NCBI GenBank assembly: GCA_902576605.1
Contig: CACGVI010000006.1
Location: 1 to 54,246, forward strand
DNA length: 54,246 bases
Direction of reading: 5' to 3'
Origin: an uncultured Candidatus Actinomarina sp.
GTDB lineage: Bacteria; Actinomycetota; Acidimicrobiia; Actinomarinales; Actinomarinaceae
Notes under the pieces: model-generated
The model's input: the letters and a program-made list of their open reading frames with translations, nothing else
What the model was told of the DNA's origin: nothing
The model's database searches: none
Shown here: one piece after another, positions 39,453-48,411 of the stretch
How the letters are laid out: every line of letters begins with the position of its first letter
How positions within the stretch are numbered: the stretch's first letter is position 1
Made by a program: the position numbers and the translations under genes

Positions 39453-40515
39453 TTTTTATTTACAAAATCGTACTTATATACAGTTATTTGTCACGGTAAT
39501 TTCAATTTATACTGTGTACAACATTGTAACAAGTTCTGCTGATTCTATTGAAAGCAGTAATATAAACAATGAAATTTCAGAAACAAACATAGAGATAATT
39601 ACTGTAAATATACCTCAAGGATCTGCAGCTGCTGAAATTTCAAGTATTCTAGATGCTACTGGAGTAATATCATCAAAATTAGCTTTTGAACTATACCTAA
39701 GAAATGAAAATTTAACTGATAAATTACGTGCTGGCACCTACGAACTTCCTAATAATTTATCTTTTGAAGATTTAACAGCATTATTGCTAAAGGGTCCTCC
39801 TCTAAAAACATACACAATTACTATCCCAGAAGGTTTATGGATTTCTGAAACTTTAGAAACCTTATCAGCACAAACAGGTTACGAAGTAATTCAACTTGAA
39901 AATTCATTAACTTCTGGTCAGGTTGTAAGTAAGCATTTAACAAATGAACAATCTCAAGTATTACAAAATTGGGAAGGATTGCTTTTTCCAAACACTTATC
40001 AGATCGATATAGAAGCTAATGGAGAAGATATTCTACAAATTCTAGTAAATGAACTTGAAGCTAGATACGATTCACTTCTATCATCAAATTCTCTGCCAGA
40101 ATGGATTAATGATGCAAATGAATTTTTTACGATTGCAAGTCTTATAGAAGCTGAAGCCAAGCTAGAAGAAGATAGACCGCTAGTTTCATCTGTAATAAAA
40201 AACAGGCTTGAAGAAGATATGTTATTACAAATTGATGCTGCAGTTCTTTACGCTTTGCAAAAAAGGAAATCTCAAGTTTTATTGATAGACTTGCAAGTTG
40301 ATAGTCCTTACAACATTTATAAATATACAGGATTACCACCAACACCAATATCTGGATTTGGTGAAAGAGCTATGCAAGCAATTTTCAACACACCAGAAAA
40401 TGATTTTATATACTATCTATTAACGGATGTGAATGGAAAAATGACTTTTACAAATAATTATGAAGAATTCATAAACTTAAAAAATAAAGCAAAAGAAGAA
40501 GGAGTAATTCCATAA
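39445..40515 (+). CDS. mltG: MltG/YceG-like endolytic transglycosylase
   Basis: IPQGSAAAEISSIL, IPEGLWISETLETL, ASLIEAEAKLEEDRPLVSSVIKNRL, YNIYKYTGLPPTPIS; GTG at 39445 likely start. Confidence 0.92.
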   Translation: MNNFYLQNRTYIQLFVTVISIYTVYNIVTSSADSIESSNINNEISETNIEIITVNIPQGSAAAEISSILDATGVISSKLAFELYLRNENLTDKLRAGTYELPNNLSFEDLTALLLKGPPLKTYTITIPEGLWISETLETLSAQTGYEVIQLENSLTSGQVVSKHLTNEQSQVLQNWEGLLFPNTYQIDIEANGEDILQILVNELEARYDSLLSSNSLPEWINDANEFFTIASLIEAEAKLEEDRPLVSSVIKNRLEEDMLLQIDAAVLYALQKRKSQVLLIDLQVDSPYNIYKYTGLPPTPISGFGERAMQAIFNTPENDFIYYLLTDVNGKMTFTNNYEEFINLKNKAKEEGVIP

Positions 40516-41072
40516 TGGTATCTACAAATGATATGAGACCTGGCCAATCAATTATTGTTGATAATGTCTTGTATCAAATACTTGAATATCAACATGTGAA
40601 ACCAGGTAAAGGTAAAGCTTTTGTTAAAACTAAACTTAAAAATTTATCAAATGGTGGAAACATAGAAAAAACTTTCCGTGCAGATGAAGATGTACAGCAA
40701 GCATACATAGATAAACAATCATTTCAATTTCTATACAGCGACTCAGATGAATATTATTTCATGAATAATGAATCATTTGAACAAATTTCAATTGACCGAA
40801 CTGTTCTGGATGGCCAAGAAATCCTATTAAAACCAAATGAAGAAGTTACTATTGCAATGCATGAAAATAATCCAATAGATATAATCCTTCCTACAACGGT
40901 AACTTTGCAAGTTACAAAATCTGAACCTGCAGTAAAAGGTGATTCCGTCAATTCATCTACAAAAGAAGTAACGTGTGAAACTGGATTTACACTACAGGTG
41001 CCTATGTTTATAGAGGAAAATGAATTTATAAAAATTGATACTAAAACCTATACTTACATAACTCGCGCATGA
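40515..41072 (+). CDS. efp: Elongation factor P
   Basis: MVSTNDMRPGQSIIVDNVLYQILEYQHVKPGKGKAFVKTKLKNL. Confidence 0.97.
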   Translation: MVSTNDMRPGQSIIVDNVLYQILEYQHVKPGKGKAFVKTKLKNLSNGGNIEKTFRADEDVQQAYIDKQSFQFLYSDSDEYYFMNNESFEQISIDRTVLDGQEILLKPNEEVTIAMHENNPIDIILPTTVTLQVTKSEPAVKGDSVNSSTKEVTCETGFTLQVPMFIEENEFIKIDTKTYTYITRA

Positions 41073-41449
41073 AAAATGATTTTAGACATTATTGTCTTGT
41101 TTCCTTATTTTCATTAGATGAAATTGATGCTGTAAAACTTGTTAATAATGATCTGTCTGATAATCAATTATTAAGAGCAGAACAATTATTAAAAAATACA
41201 AAAGACAATATTGATACAATCTTGAATGTCTTAGAAGAAAATTCGCTTAATTGGAGTGTTGAAAGGATTGGAAAAGCAGAAAAGACTTCACTTATTCTTG
41301 GTATATCTGAATTAATGCTAAATCTAACTCCTTTTAAAGTAATAGTTGCTGAATGGACTAAATTAACAGATAAACATGCTTCTTCGGACGGTGCAAAGTT
41401 TGTAAATGCTATCCTTGATAATATAAGTAAAAATCATGAATTTACATAA
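41069..41449 (+). CDS. nusB: Transcription antitermination factor NusB
   Basis: RIGKAEKTSLILGISELML, VIVAEWTKLTDKHASSDGAKFVNAILDNI. Confidence 0.9.
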   Translation: MKNDFRHYCLVSLFSLDEIDAVKLVNNDLSDNQLLRAEQLLKNTKDNIDTILNVLEENSLNWSVERIGKAEKTSLILGISELMLNLTPFKVIVAEWTKLTDKHASSDGAKFVNAILDNISKNHEFT

Positions 41450-41714
41450 AGAGATACAAGAAATTAAATTAAAAAGAGATCAATTTTTAAAATCGTTCGC
41501 TCCAGGTGAAGTAGAAGCAAATGATATTGTAAATGCTTCAAAAGATATTTATTTACAATCAATAAGAGTTCACAAATTCCTTACAAGCAATGGTGAAATA
41601 GGGAAGGTCGCTACAGCTAAATTTCTAGACTCTATAGATTTAAATGAAAACACTAAATTAATTGAATTAGACAACACACAGATAGAAGCCATTATCGAAT
41701 ATGTTAAGCACTAA
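41436..41714 (+). CDS. Candidate divergent actinobacterial integration host factor (mIHF-like)
   Basis: Immediately before gmk; LTSNGEIGKVATAKFLDSIDLNENTKLIELDNTQIEAI resembles the mIHF C-terminal pattern (PGxGKxxAxxxMExxxIxExRRxxGLGxxQ). Confidence 0.6.
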   Translation: MNLHKEIQEIKLKRDQFLKSFAPGEVEANDIVNASKDIYLQSIRVHKFLTSNGEIGKVATAKFLDSIDLNENTKLIELDNTQIEAIIEYVKH

Positions 41715-42248
41715 ATGATATATATAATTACAGGTCCCTCAGGTGTTGGTAAAAATACAATTATTAATGAATTGTCTAATCATTTAGACTTTTACTTTTC
41801 AGTTTCTCACACTACAAGACCACGTAGAGAAAACGAAGTTGATGGTAAAGATTATTATTTTATTACAGAGGAAGAGTTCGAAAATTTAATTAAAAATGAA
41901 CAAATGATTGAATACGAGCAATATGGTGATTTTTATTATGGAACTAGTAAGGATGAGCTCTCAAACAATGCCCAAATAATTATTTTAGATCTTGAAGTGA
42001 ACGGAGCTACGAAACTATTAGAGGAGGATAATAATTTTAAAGGAATATTTATAGATATAGATGATTATGAACTTATAAATAGACTTAAAAATAGAGGTCA
42101 TGATGCAGCTTTTATTAAAAAACGTATGAAGTTAGCTAATTTACAACGAGAAAAAAAAGAGTTGTACCAATATCACGTCGACAATGAGGATATAAAAACT
42201 TCCGTTAATCAGATACTTGATATAATATATGAATTGGAGGAATCATGA
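41715..42248 (+). CDS. gmk: Guanylate kinase
   Basis: ITGPSGVGKNTIINEL, VSHTTRPRRENEVDGKDYYFI. Confidence 0.96.
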   Translation: MIYIITGPSGVGKNTIINELSNHLDFYFSVSHTTRPRRENEVDGKDYYFITEEEFENLIKNEQMIEYEQYGDFYYGTSKDELSNNAQIIILDLEVNGATKLLEEDNNFKGIFIDIDDYELINRLKNRGHDAAFIKKRMKLANLQREKKELYQYHVDNEDIKTSVNQILDIIYELEES

Positions 42249-42472
42249 TAAAACCACCTATTGAAGAATTACTAAAAGAAACACCTGGTAGATTTGCATT
42301 AGTTATAACTGCTGCACGTAGAGCAAGAAATATTAACTCATACTTTAACCAACTTGGCGAAGGTATTGGTGCATACACACCACCTCAAGTACAAAGTTTA
42401 AGTAGAAAACCTCTAACTGTTGCATTTGAAGAAATTGCAGCAGGAAAGGTCGAAGTTTCAGACCAAGATTAA
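42245..42472 (+). CDS. rpoZ: RNA polymerase omega subunit
   Basis: PPIEELLKETPGRFALVITAARRARNINSYF. Confidence 0.93.
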   Translation: MIKPPIEELLKETPGRFALVITAARRARNINSYFNQLGEGIGAYTPPQVQSLSRKPLTVAFEEIAAGKVEVSDQD

Positions 42473-43584
42473 TGAAAAAGAAAATACTACTTGGATTATC
42501 AGGTAGTGTTGCATGCTCTAAAGCTGAACTGTTCGTAAATCAGAATTCAGAAAAATTTGAGTTTAAATTCCTTTCTTCTCATAATGGATTAAATTATCTA
42601 TCTGAAGAGTTTATTAACTCTAATAATATTTACTCTGATTGGAGTGAGTTATCAGGTTCCCCTCATATCGAATTAGCTAGATGGGCTGATGAAATTATTA
42701 TATATCCTGCATCAGCAAATTTAATATCAAAAATTTCATCTGGAATTGCAGATGATTTACTGACGTCAACAATATTAATGTTTTCTAAACCTATATATAT
42801 ATGCCCAGCAATGCACGAGGAGATGTATGTGAATTCCCAAATTCAATCTAATGTTTTAAATTTATCAAAAAATCATTATATTGTAGGCCCAAGATATGGG
42901 AACTTAGATATTGGCGACAAGGGATTAGGCAGACTTATAGAGCCAGATGAATTATTGGGAGTGCTAAATAAACAAAAAGGTAAAATCATAGTTACTTCAG
43001 GACCTACGTATGAAGAAATTGATGATGTAAAAGTTGTAACAAACAAATCATCAGGAAAACAAGGAAGAGCATTAGCAATAGAACTAAGTGCAAGAGGTTA
43101 TGAAATAATTTATATACATTCTGCTTCTATTGATCATATACCTGGATTAGATAATGTATCATTTCATAGTTCTAATGATTTAAAAAATAAAATTATAGAA
43201 AATATTAATAACACTGATGCGATATTTATGACTGCTGCTGTATCTGATTTTACTGTAAAAAAATCATCTGGAAAAATAAGTAGAAGCAACGGTAATATAA
43301 CACTTGAATTTATACCTAACGAAGACATCATTGCTTCTATCAAAACCTCATATCCAGAAATTAAATGTATAGCATTTTCAGCACAAGTAGATGATGAATT
43401 AAATTTCAATAAAATCAACACAAAGAATGTAGATTATTTAGTAATCAACAATATATTAAAAAATAAATTTGGAAGTGATACTAACAAAGTGTCGTTAATC
43501 GATCAACAACATCTTATATTTGAATCTGAAGAATTAGATAAAAATGAAATATCTAGAGATATCCTCGATGCATTAGAGTATTGA
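42472..43584 (+). CDS. coaBC: CoaBC bifunctional phosphopantothenoylcysteine decarboxylase/synthetase
   Basis: LLGLSGSVACSKA, SPHIELARWADEIIIYPASANLISKISSGIADDLL, VTSGPTYEEIDDVKVVTNKSSGKQG. Confidence 0.95.
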   Translation: MKKKILLGLSGSVACSKAELFVNQNSEKFEFKFLSSHNGLNYLSEEFINSNNIYSDWSELSGSPHIELARWADEIIIYPASANLISKISSGIADDLLTSTILMFSKPIYICPAMHEEMYVNSQIQSNVLNLSKNHYIVGPRYGNLDIGDKGLGRLIEPDELLGVLNKQKGKIIVTSGPTYEEIDDVKVVTNKSSGKQGRALAIELSARGYEIIYIHSASIDHIPGLDNVSFHSSNDLKNKIIENINNTDAIFMTAAVSDFTVKKSSGKISRSNGNITLEFIPNEDIIASIKTSYPEIKCIAFSAQVDDELNFNKINTKNVDYLVINNILKNKFGSDTNKVSLIDQQHLIFESEELDKNEISRDILDALEY

Positions 43585-43585
43585 A

Positions 43586-44929
43586 ATGTATGTTGATGTA
43601 GAGTTAATTTCGAATAATACGTATCAAAATAGTACATTTACATACCAAGTCCCAAATAAGCTAAAAGATAAAATTAATGTTGGATCTATTGTTATTGTGC
43701 CATTTAGAAATAGAGACTACAAAGCAATAATTGTGTCAACATGGAACGAATCGTTAATCAAAAATCCAAAACCAATAAAAAAATATTTAGACCTTACTCT
43801 AAATAGTAATCAAATTAAATATCTTCAACAATTAGCAATATCGTATCGATTAAATACAGGTATTTTGTTATATAATTTTGTTGATATCTCTACTTTAAAG
43901 AAGCAGAAAGTATTAAATATAAAACAGATAAAAAATATCGCAATTAATGACTTCAATGATTTTGATAACAAAAAAAACAACGTGTTCTTCGTCCCATCCT
44001 TAAAAATTGGTAAAGAACTTTACAATTATATGTCTGATTACTTACATATTGATTTTTATCAACGATATGGAGGTAAAGAGGAAATTAATTTATTTAAGAA
44101 TAATAAATTAAAGAATGTTATCTTACTAAATACAAACTTTGATAAATTAATTATTGATAACAATACGAACTATTATTTTTATGATTCAAACAACGCTGCA
44201 TGGAAATTACCAAAACTAAACAATTTTAATGTTGTAGAAGCAGCGTATATAAAAAATAAAATTTTCGGCGGTAACTTTAGTTTTGTTAATTACTTTCCAA
44301 ATTTAGAGTTTCATAATGAAAAAGTTGAACTAAACAACAATTTCTCATATGAAATTGAGTACTTCTACGGGAATAGCATTCAAGATTGTATTGATTTATA
44401 CACCATTAAACATAAAGGAGAGCAAAAACATTTTTATTCCAACAACAAACTACCCGGTGTTCAACAATTAACTTTTGCTGAAAAATTAACAGAAAAAGAA
44501 GTGAAAGGACTTCTTATAGTAAATCCAACATTACTAACTAACAATATATTAAATTCATATAAGGTAATTTATCTACTATCTCTTTTAAATTATGCTCAAC
44601 AAAATAATATCAATATTGTTGTATTCTCTACATCTGAAATTGACGTTAATAAAGTACTCAACAGTAAAAGTATGAGTAAATGGATTATAAAAGAACAAGA
44701 TACAAGAATAAAATTTGGACCAAGTTTGTTAAACAAAGTATTTACCTTCAAGACGTCAAAGAAGATTAGTGTTGATAATACTGAATATGTTCGTGGCCCT
44801 ATTGAATTAAATGATGACTTTATATATGAAATCAACATAGATTTAAATAAAAGTTATGATTATTTAAAAATTATGAAAATGTTTAAAAATCTTAAAGATT
44901 ACGAAATAAATAGAGCAAGGTTTATTTAA
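43586..44929 (+). CDS. priA: Degenerate PriA-like primosomal protein N'
   Basis: N-terminus VDVELISNNTYQNSTFTYQVPNKLKDKINVGSIVIVPFRNRDYKAIIVS; position between coaBC and def; no Walker A/B, one Cys only. Confidence 0.65.
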   Translation: MYVDVELISNNTYQNSTFTYQVPNKLKDKINVGSIVIVPFRNRDYKAIIVSTWNESLIKNPKPIKKYLDLTLNSNQIKYLQQLAISYRLNTGILLYNFVDISTLKKQKVLNIKQIKNIAINDFNDFDNKKNNVFFVPSLKIGKELYNYMSDYLHIDFYQRYGGKEEINLFKNNKLKNVILLNTNFDKLIIDNNTNYYFYDSNNAAWKLPKLNNFNVVEAAYIKNKIFGGNFSFVNYFPNLEFHNEKVELNNNFSYEIEYFYGNSIQDCIDLYTIKHKGEQKHFYSNNKLPGVQQLTFAEKLTEKEVKGLLIVNPTLLTNNILNSYKVIYLLSLLNYAQQNNINIVVFSTSEIDVNKVLNSKSMSKWIIKEQDTRIKFGPSLLNKVFTFKTSKKISVDNTEYVRGPIELNDDFIYEINIDLNKSYDYLKIMKMFKNLKDYEINRARFI

Positions 44930-45423
44930 TGTCTGAGATAGTTGTATTTGGACATCCATCATTAACATCAAAATCCGTAAATGTTGAAAATATTGATGAC
45001 TACATTGTTTCATTAACAAAAAAAATGATTCAGATAATGTATGATGCACCAGGCGTTGGTTTAGCAGCCCCACAAATAGGAATCAATAAAAATATATTTG
45101 TATTTGATGCTGGTGATGGTCCTAAAGTAGCAATCAATCCAAAACTTGAAGATTTACAGGGGAGTGTTGTCTTTATGGAAGGTTGTTTATCTTTACCAGG
45201 TTATTACTGGGATATTGAAAGATATGAATATGCGAAACTGACATGTTTAAATCAAAATGGTGAAGAAGTAACTTATGAAGGTGAAGATTTACTTGGTAGA
45301 GTACTGCAGCATGAATATGATCATCTACAAGGCCAATTATTGCTAAAACAACTAAAAAGAAAAGTAAGAAAAGAAGCATTAAAAGAAATCTCTATAAAAG
45401 GTTTTCCAGGTGACAAAATATAA
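44929..45423 (+). CDS. def: Peptide deformylase
   Basis: GVGLAAPQIG, EGCLSLPGYY, QHEYDHLQG. Confidence 0.97.
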   Translation: MSEIVVFGHPSLTSKSVNVENIDDYIVSLTKKMIQIMYDAPGVGLAAPQIGINKNIFVFDAGDGPKVAINPKLEDLQGSVVFMEGCLSLPGYYWDIERYEYAKLTCLNQNGEEVTYEGEDLLGRVLQHEYDHLQGQLLLKQLKRKVRKEALKEISIKGFPGDKI

Positions 45424-46225
45424 ATATTTTTTTGGTTCAGATTTTAGGAGCATTCCTTATCTAACTACTATCAATAACTCCGAAGAAGCTATTACTGTAG
45501 TAACAACTAAGCCTGTTAGGAGTGGACGAGGAAAAAAACTTATTGTAAATCCTGTAGAAGAATTTTGTAAATCAAACAATATTGAATTTAAATACTTTTC
45601 ACAAGATGCGGTCTATAGCAATATGGATATAGGTATAAGTGCAAGTTTCGCAAAAATATTTTCTACAAAATTTCTTAAATCAAACAATAGAATTTTTAAT
45701 ATACATTTAAGTTTGTTGCCTGAACTAAGAGGTCCTTCACCAGTTGAAACTGCAATATTAAATAATTACACTACAACGGGATTTACTGTTTTTCATATCG
45801 ATGAAGAAATAGACACTGGGAGAATTATATTTCAAAAAGCTGTATCTATATCGGATGACGATTATGCATCAAATATATATGAAAAGTTATCAAAATGTTT
45901 TAATGATAATTATAAAGAAATAGACTTTCTAACCACAGGACAACAACAGCCTCAAAATAGTTCTAAAACATCTAAATTTTCAAAAAGCGATTTCAATATA
46001 AGTGAAGATTCTCTTTTAAATGCTAAAACAAAAATCAGAGCATTTAACGTAATGGGCCCATCTTTTACTTCGCATAAAAATAAGATTCTGAAGATCCATA
46101 GTTATACAGAAGAGAGTAATTCAGAAGGTATAATGTATAAAGAAGGTGTTCTATATCCAGAATATGTTACTCCTGAGGGAAAAAATAAAATGTTATTTCC
46201 TGATTATTTAAGAGGCTTAAAATGA
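45410..46225 (+). CDS. fmt: Methionyl-tRNA formyltransferase
   Basis: FNIHLSLLPELRGPSPVETAILNNYTTTGFTVFHIDEEIDTGRI. Confidence 0.92.
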   Translation: MTKYKYFFGSDFRSIPYLTTINNSEEAITVVTTKPVRSGRGKKLIVNPVEEFCKSNNIEFKYFSQDAVYSNMDIGISASFAKIFSTKFLKSNNRIFNIHLSLLPELRGPSPVETAILNNYTTTGFTVFHIDEEIDTGRIIFQKAVSISDDDYASNIYEKLSKCFNDNYKEIDFLTTGQQQPQNSSKTSKFSKSDFNISEDSLLNAKTKIRAFNVMGPSFTSHKNKILKIHSYTEESNSEGIMYKEGVLYPEYVTPEGKNKMLFPDYLRGLK

Positions 46226-46809
46226 AAATTTCAGCAAGTATTCAGGCTGCTAATCAATTAGATCTTTTGAATCACATAGATAGCAATAATATAAAATTTG
46301 ACCAGTTACATATTGATATTACGGATGGACATTTTGCCGAGAATATAAGCATGTCATTTAAAGTCATTGAGATGCTAAAAAAAAATACAGATTATTATTT
46401 AGATGTTCATTTGATGATTAATGACAATCTAAAATATGGAGAAATAGCATTCGACTGTGGTGCAGACTTAGTAACAGTTCATAAAGAGTCAACAGAGTTA
46501 AAAGACTTTATTAAGCTTTCTGAATTTAATAAAAATATTGGTATAGGTCTTTTACCGGGTACATCAAATTCAGAACTTGATGAATATTTAGAATATGCAC
46601 ACTCTGTGTTGTTATTAGGTGTAAATCCTGGGTTTTCTAATCAAAGTCAGGCTATTGATTTACCTAGAAAAGTTAATGACTTTAATACTAGTTTTCCTAA
46701 TTTTTCTGGTGAAGTCATTGTGGATGGTGGTGTTAAAAACGAAGATTTAGAAATATTTGAGAAAATTGGTGTTGATGTAGTAGTACAAGGTGGTGCAATT
46801 TTTGGATAA
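46222..46809 (+). CDS. rpe: Ribulose-phosphate 3-epimerase
   Basis: LHIDITDGHFAENISMSF, DVHLMI, GVNPGFSNQS, VIVDGGVKNED; short C-terminus. Confidence 0.92.
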   Translation: MKISASIQAANQLDLLNHIDSNNIKFDQLHIDITDGHFAENISMSFKVIEMLKKNTDYYLDVHLMINDNLKYGEIAFDCGADLVTVHKESTELKDFIKLSEFNKNIGIGLLPGTSNSELDEYLEYAHSVLLLGVNPGFSNQSQAIDLPRKVNDFNTSFPNFSGEVIVDGGVKNEDLEIFEKIGVDVVVQGGAIFG

Positions 46810-47836
46810 TCCTCTGTCATATTTAAACTATTCAAAATTTATGCAGGAAGCAATAATTGCAGCATTAAACACAAAAGCATTTCCAAATCCGAAAGTTGCT
46901 GCTGTTCTTACTGACAACAAAGGAAATATAAAGTCTACGGGTGTTCATCATGGCCCAGGCACAAATCATGCTGAAATAGATTTATTAACCAAAACTACTA
47001 TTGATACGGATGATGTATTATACGTCACTCTTGAACCATGTTTTCATGCTGATAGTTCGCCTTCGTGTGCAGTTGAATTACTCAATACATCATTAAAAAA
47101 TATTGTTATAGGCGATAAAGATGTTGATCCACGAACTAATGGAAAAAGTATTGAACTATTTAAAAATAATGGTCTTAATATTCAATTTGAATACAATGCA
47201 AATAATTTAATTAATCCTCACTACTTAAACCAAAAAATAAATAAGAATTCAAACACAATAATTGGAAAGATTGCAAGTTCACAAAATAATTATATCTACA
47301 ATGATCAAACAGAAGATAAATATATATCTAATGATATATCGTTAGCTCTTACACACATACTACGTGCGAGTGTTGATGCGATAGCAATAGGGAAAAATAC
47401 ACTTTTAATTGACAGTCCAAAACTTGATGTAAGAAATGTAAATATTAAAGATAGCAATCCAATAAAAATCGTTTTTTGGGGAGCTGATCCAAATATTGAC
47501 TCACACATATCAAAACATTCAGACATCTATTTTTTAACATCTTTTACACATAAGTCAGATAATGTTATTCCAATAATTGATGTGAATTTTGATTTGAATA
47601 AGTTATTTAAAAATTTAAACATCAATTCATTGTTAGTTGAAGGTGGTAACTACATACACAAATACTTCACAGCTAATGCATTATATGATAAGTTTTATTG
47701 GTTTAAAAGTACAGACAATATACATAGTGGAGTTAAATTGAGCGATGAAGTTATTGAGTCATTAAAAAATAGATATAAACCAATTAATAAATTTCTTCTT
47801 AAAGATAATCAATTAACAACATATACTTGTATGTAA
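46790..47836 (+). CDS. ribD: Riboflavin biosynthesis bifunctional deaminase/reductase RibD (start uncertain)
   Basis: NHAEIDLL, YVTLEPCFHADSSPSCAVELL; C-terminal NSLLVEGGNYIHKYF. Confidence 0.9.
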   Translation: MVQFLDNPLSYLNYSKFMQEAIIAALNTKAFPNPKVAAVLTDNKGNIKSTGVHHGPGTNHAEIDLLTKTTIDTDDVLYVTLEPCFHADSSPSCAVELLNTSLKNIVIGDKDVDPRTNGKSIELFKNNGLNIQFEYNANNLINPHYLNQKINKNSNTIIGKIASSQNNYIYNDQTEDKYISNDISLALTHILRASVDAIAIGKNTLLIDSPKLDVRNVNIKDSNPIKIVFWGADPNIDSHISKHSDIYFLTSFTHKSDNVIPIIDVNFDLNKLFKNLNINSLLVEGGNYIHKYFTANALYDKFYWFKSTDNIHSGVKLSDEVIESLKNRYKPINKFLLKDNQLTTYTCM

Positions 47837-48411
47837 TGTTTACTGGGATTATTAACGATATAGGTACAGTTGTAGATCTAAATGAAGATATTTTAACTGT
47901 TAGTTTTAATAACAACATTTACACAAATTTAGATCCAGGTACAAGCATTGCAATTGACGGGTGCTGCTTGACTCTGAAAGAATATAGAGATGGAAATTTA
48001 GTTTTTCAAGTGTCAAATGAAACATTTACCAGAACTGCTTTGAACAATAATCATTGTGGATTTGTTAATTTAGAGCTTCCAGCAACTTTAGATAGTTTTT
48101 TAAGCGGTCATATAGTCCAGGGACATGTAGATTCAACAATAAATATTCATGAAATTAATGAACTTGAAAATAATATGTGGAACTTCAAATTTAAAGATGC
48201 AAGTAGTAAATATATTGTTGATAAGGGATCAATAACGATTAATGGTATTTCATTGACTATAGTTAACCCTGTCAAAGATATGTTTGAAGTTGCTGTAATA
48301 GATGAAACATATAATAGAACAAACTTAAAGCATTTAAATATTGGAAGTGCAGTTAACGTTGAATACGACATAATAATAAAATATTTAGAGAAAATTAATC
48401 ATGATAACTGA
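47827..48411 (+). CDS. ribE: Riboflavin synthase alpha chain
   Basis: FTGIINDIGTV, GCCLTL, HIVQGHVDSTI, KGSITINGISLTIV; ATG at about 47836 may be the actual start. Confidence 0.94.
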   Translation: MYVMFTGIINDIGTVVDLNEDILTVSFNNNIYTNLDPGTSIAIDGCCLTLKEYRDGNLVFQVSNETFTRTALNNNHCGFVNLELPATLDSFLSGHIVQGHVDSTINIHEINELENNMWNFKFKDASSKYIVDKGSITINGISLTIVNPVKDMFEVAVIDETYNRTNLKHLNIGSAVNVEYDIIIKYLEKINHDN

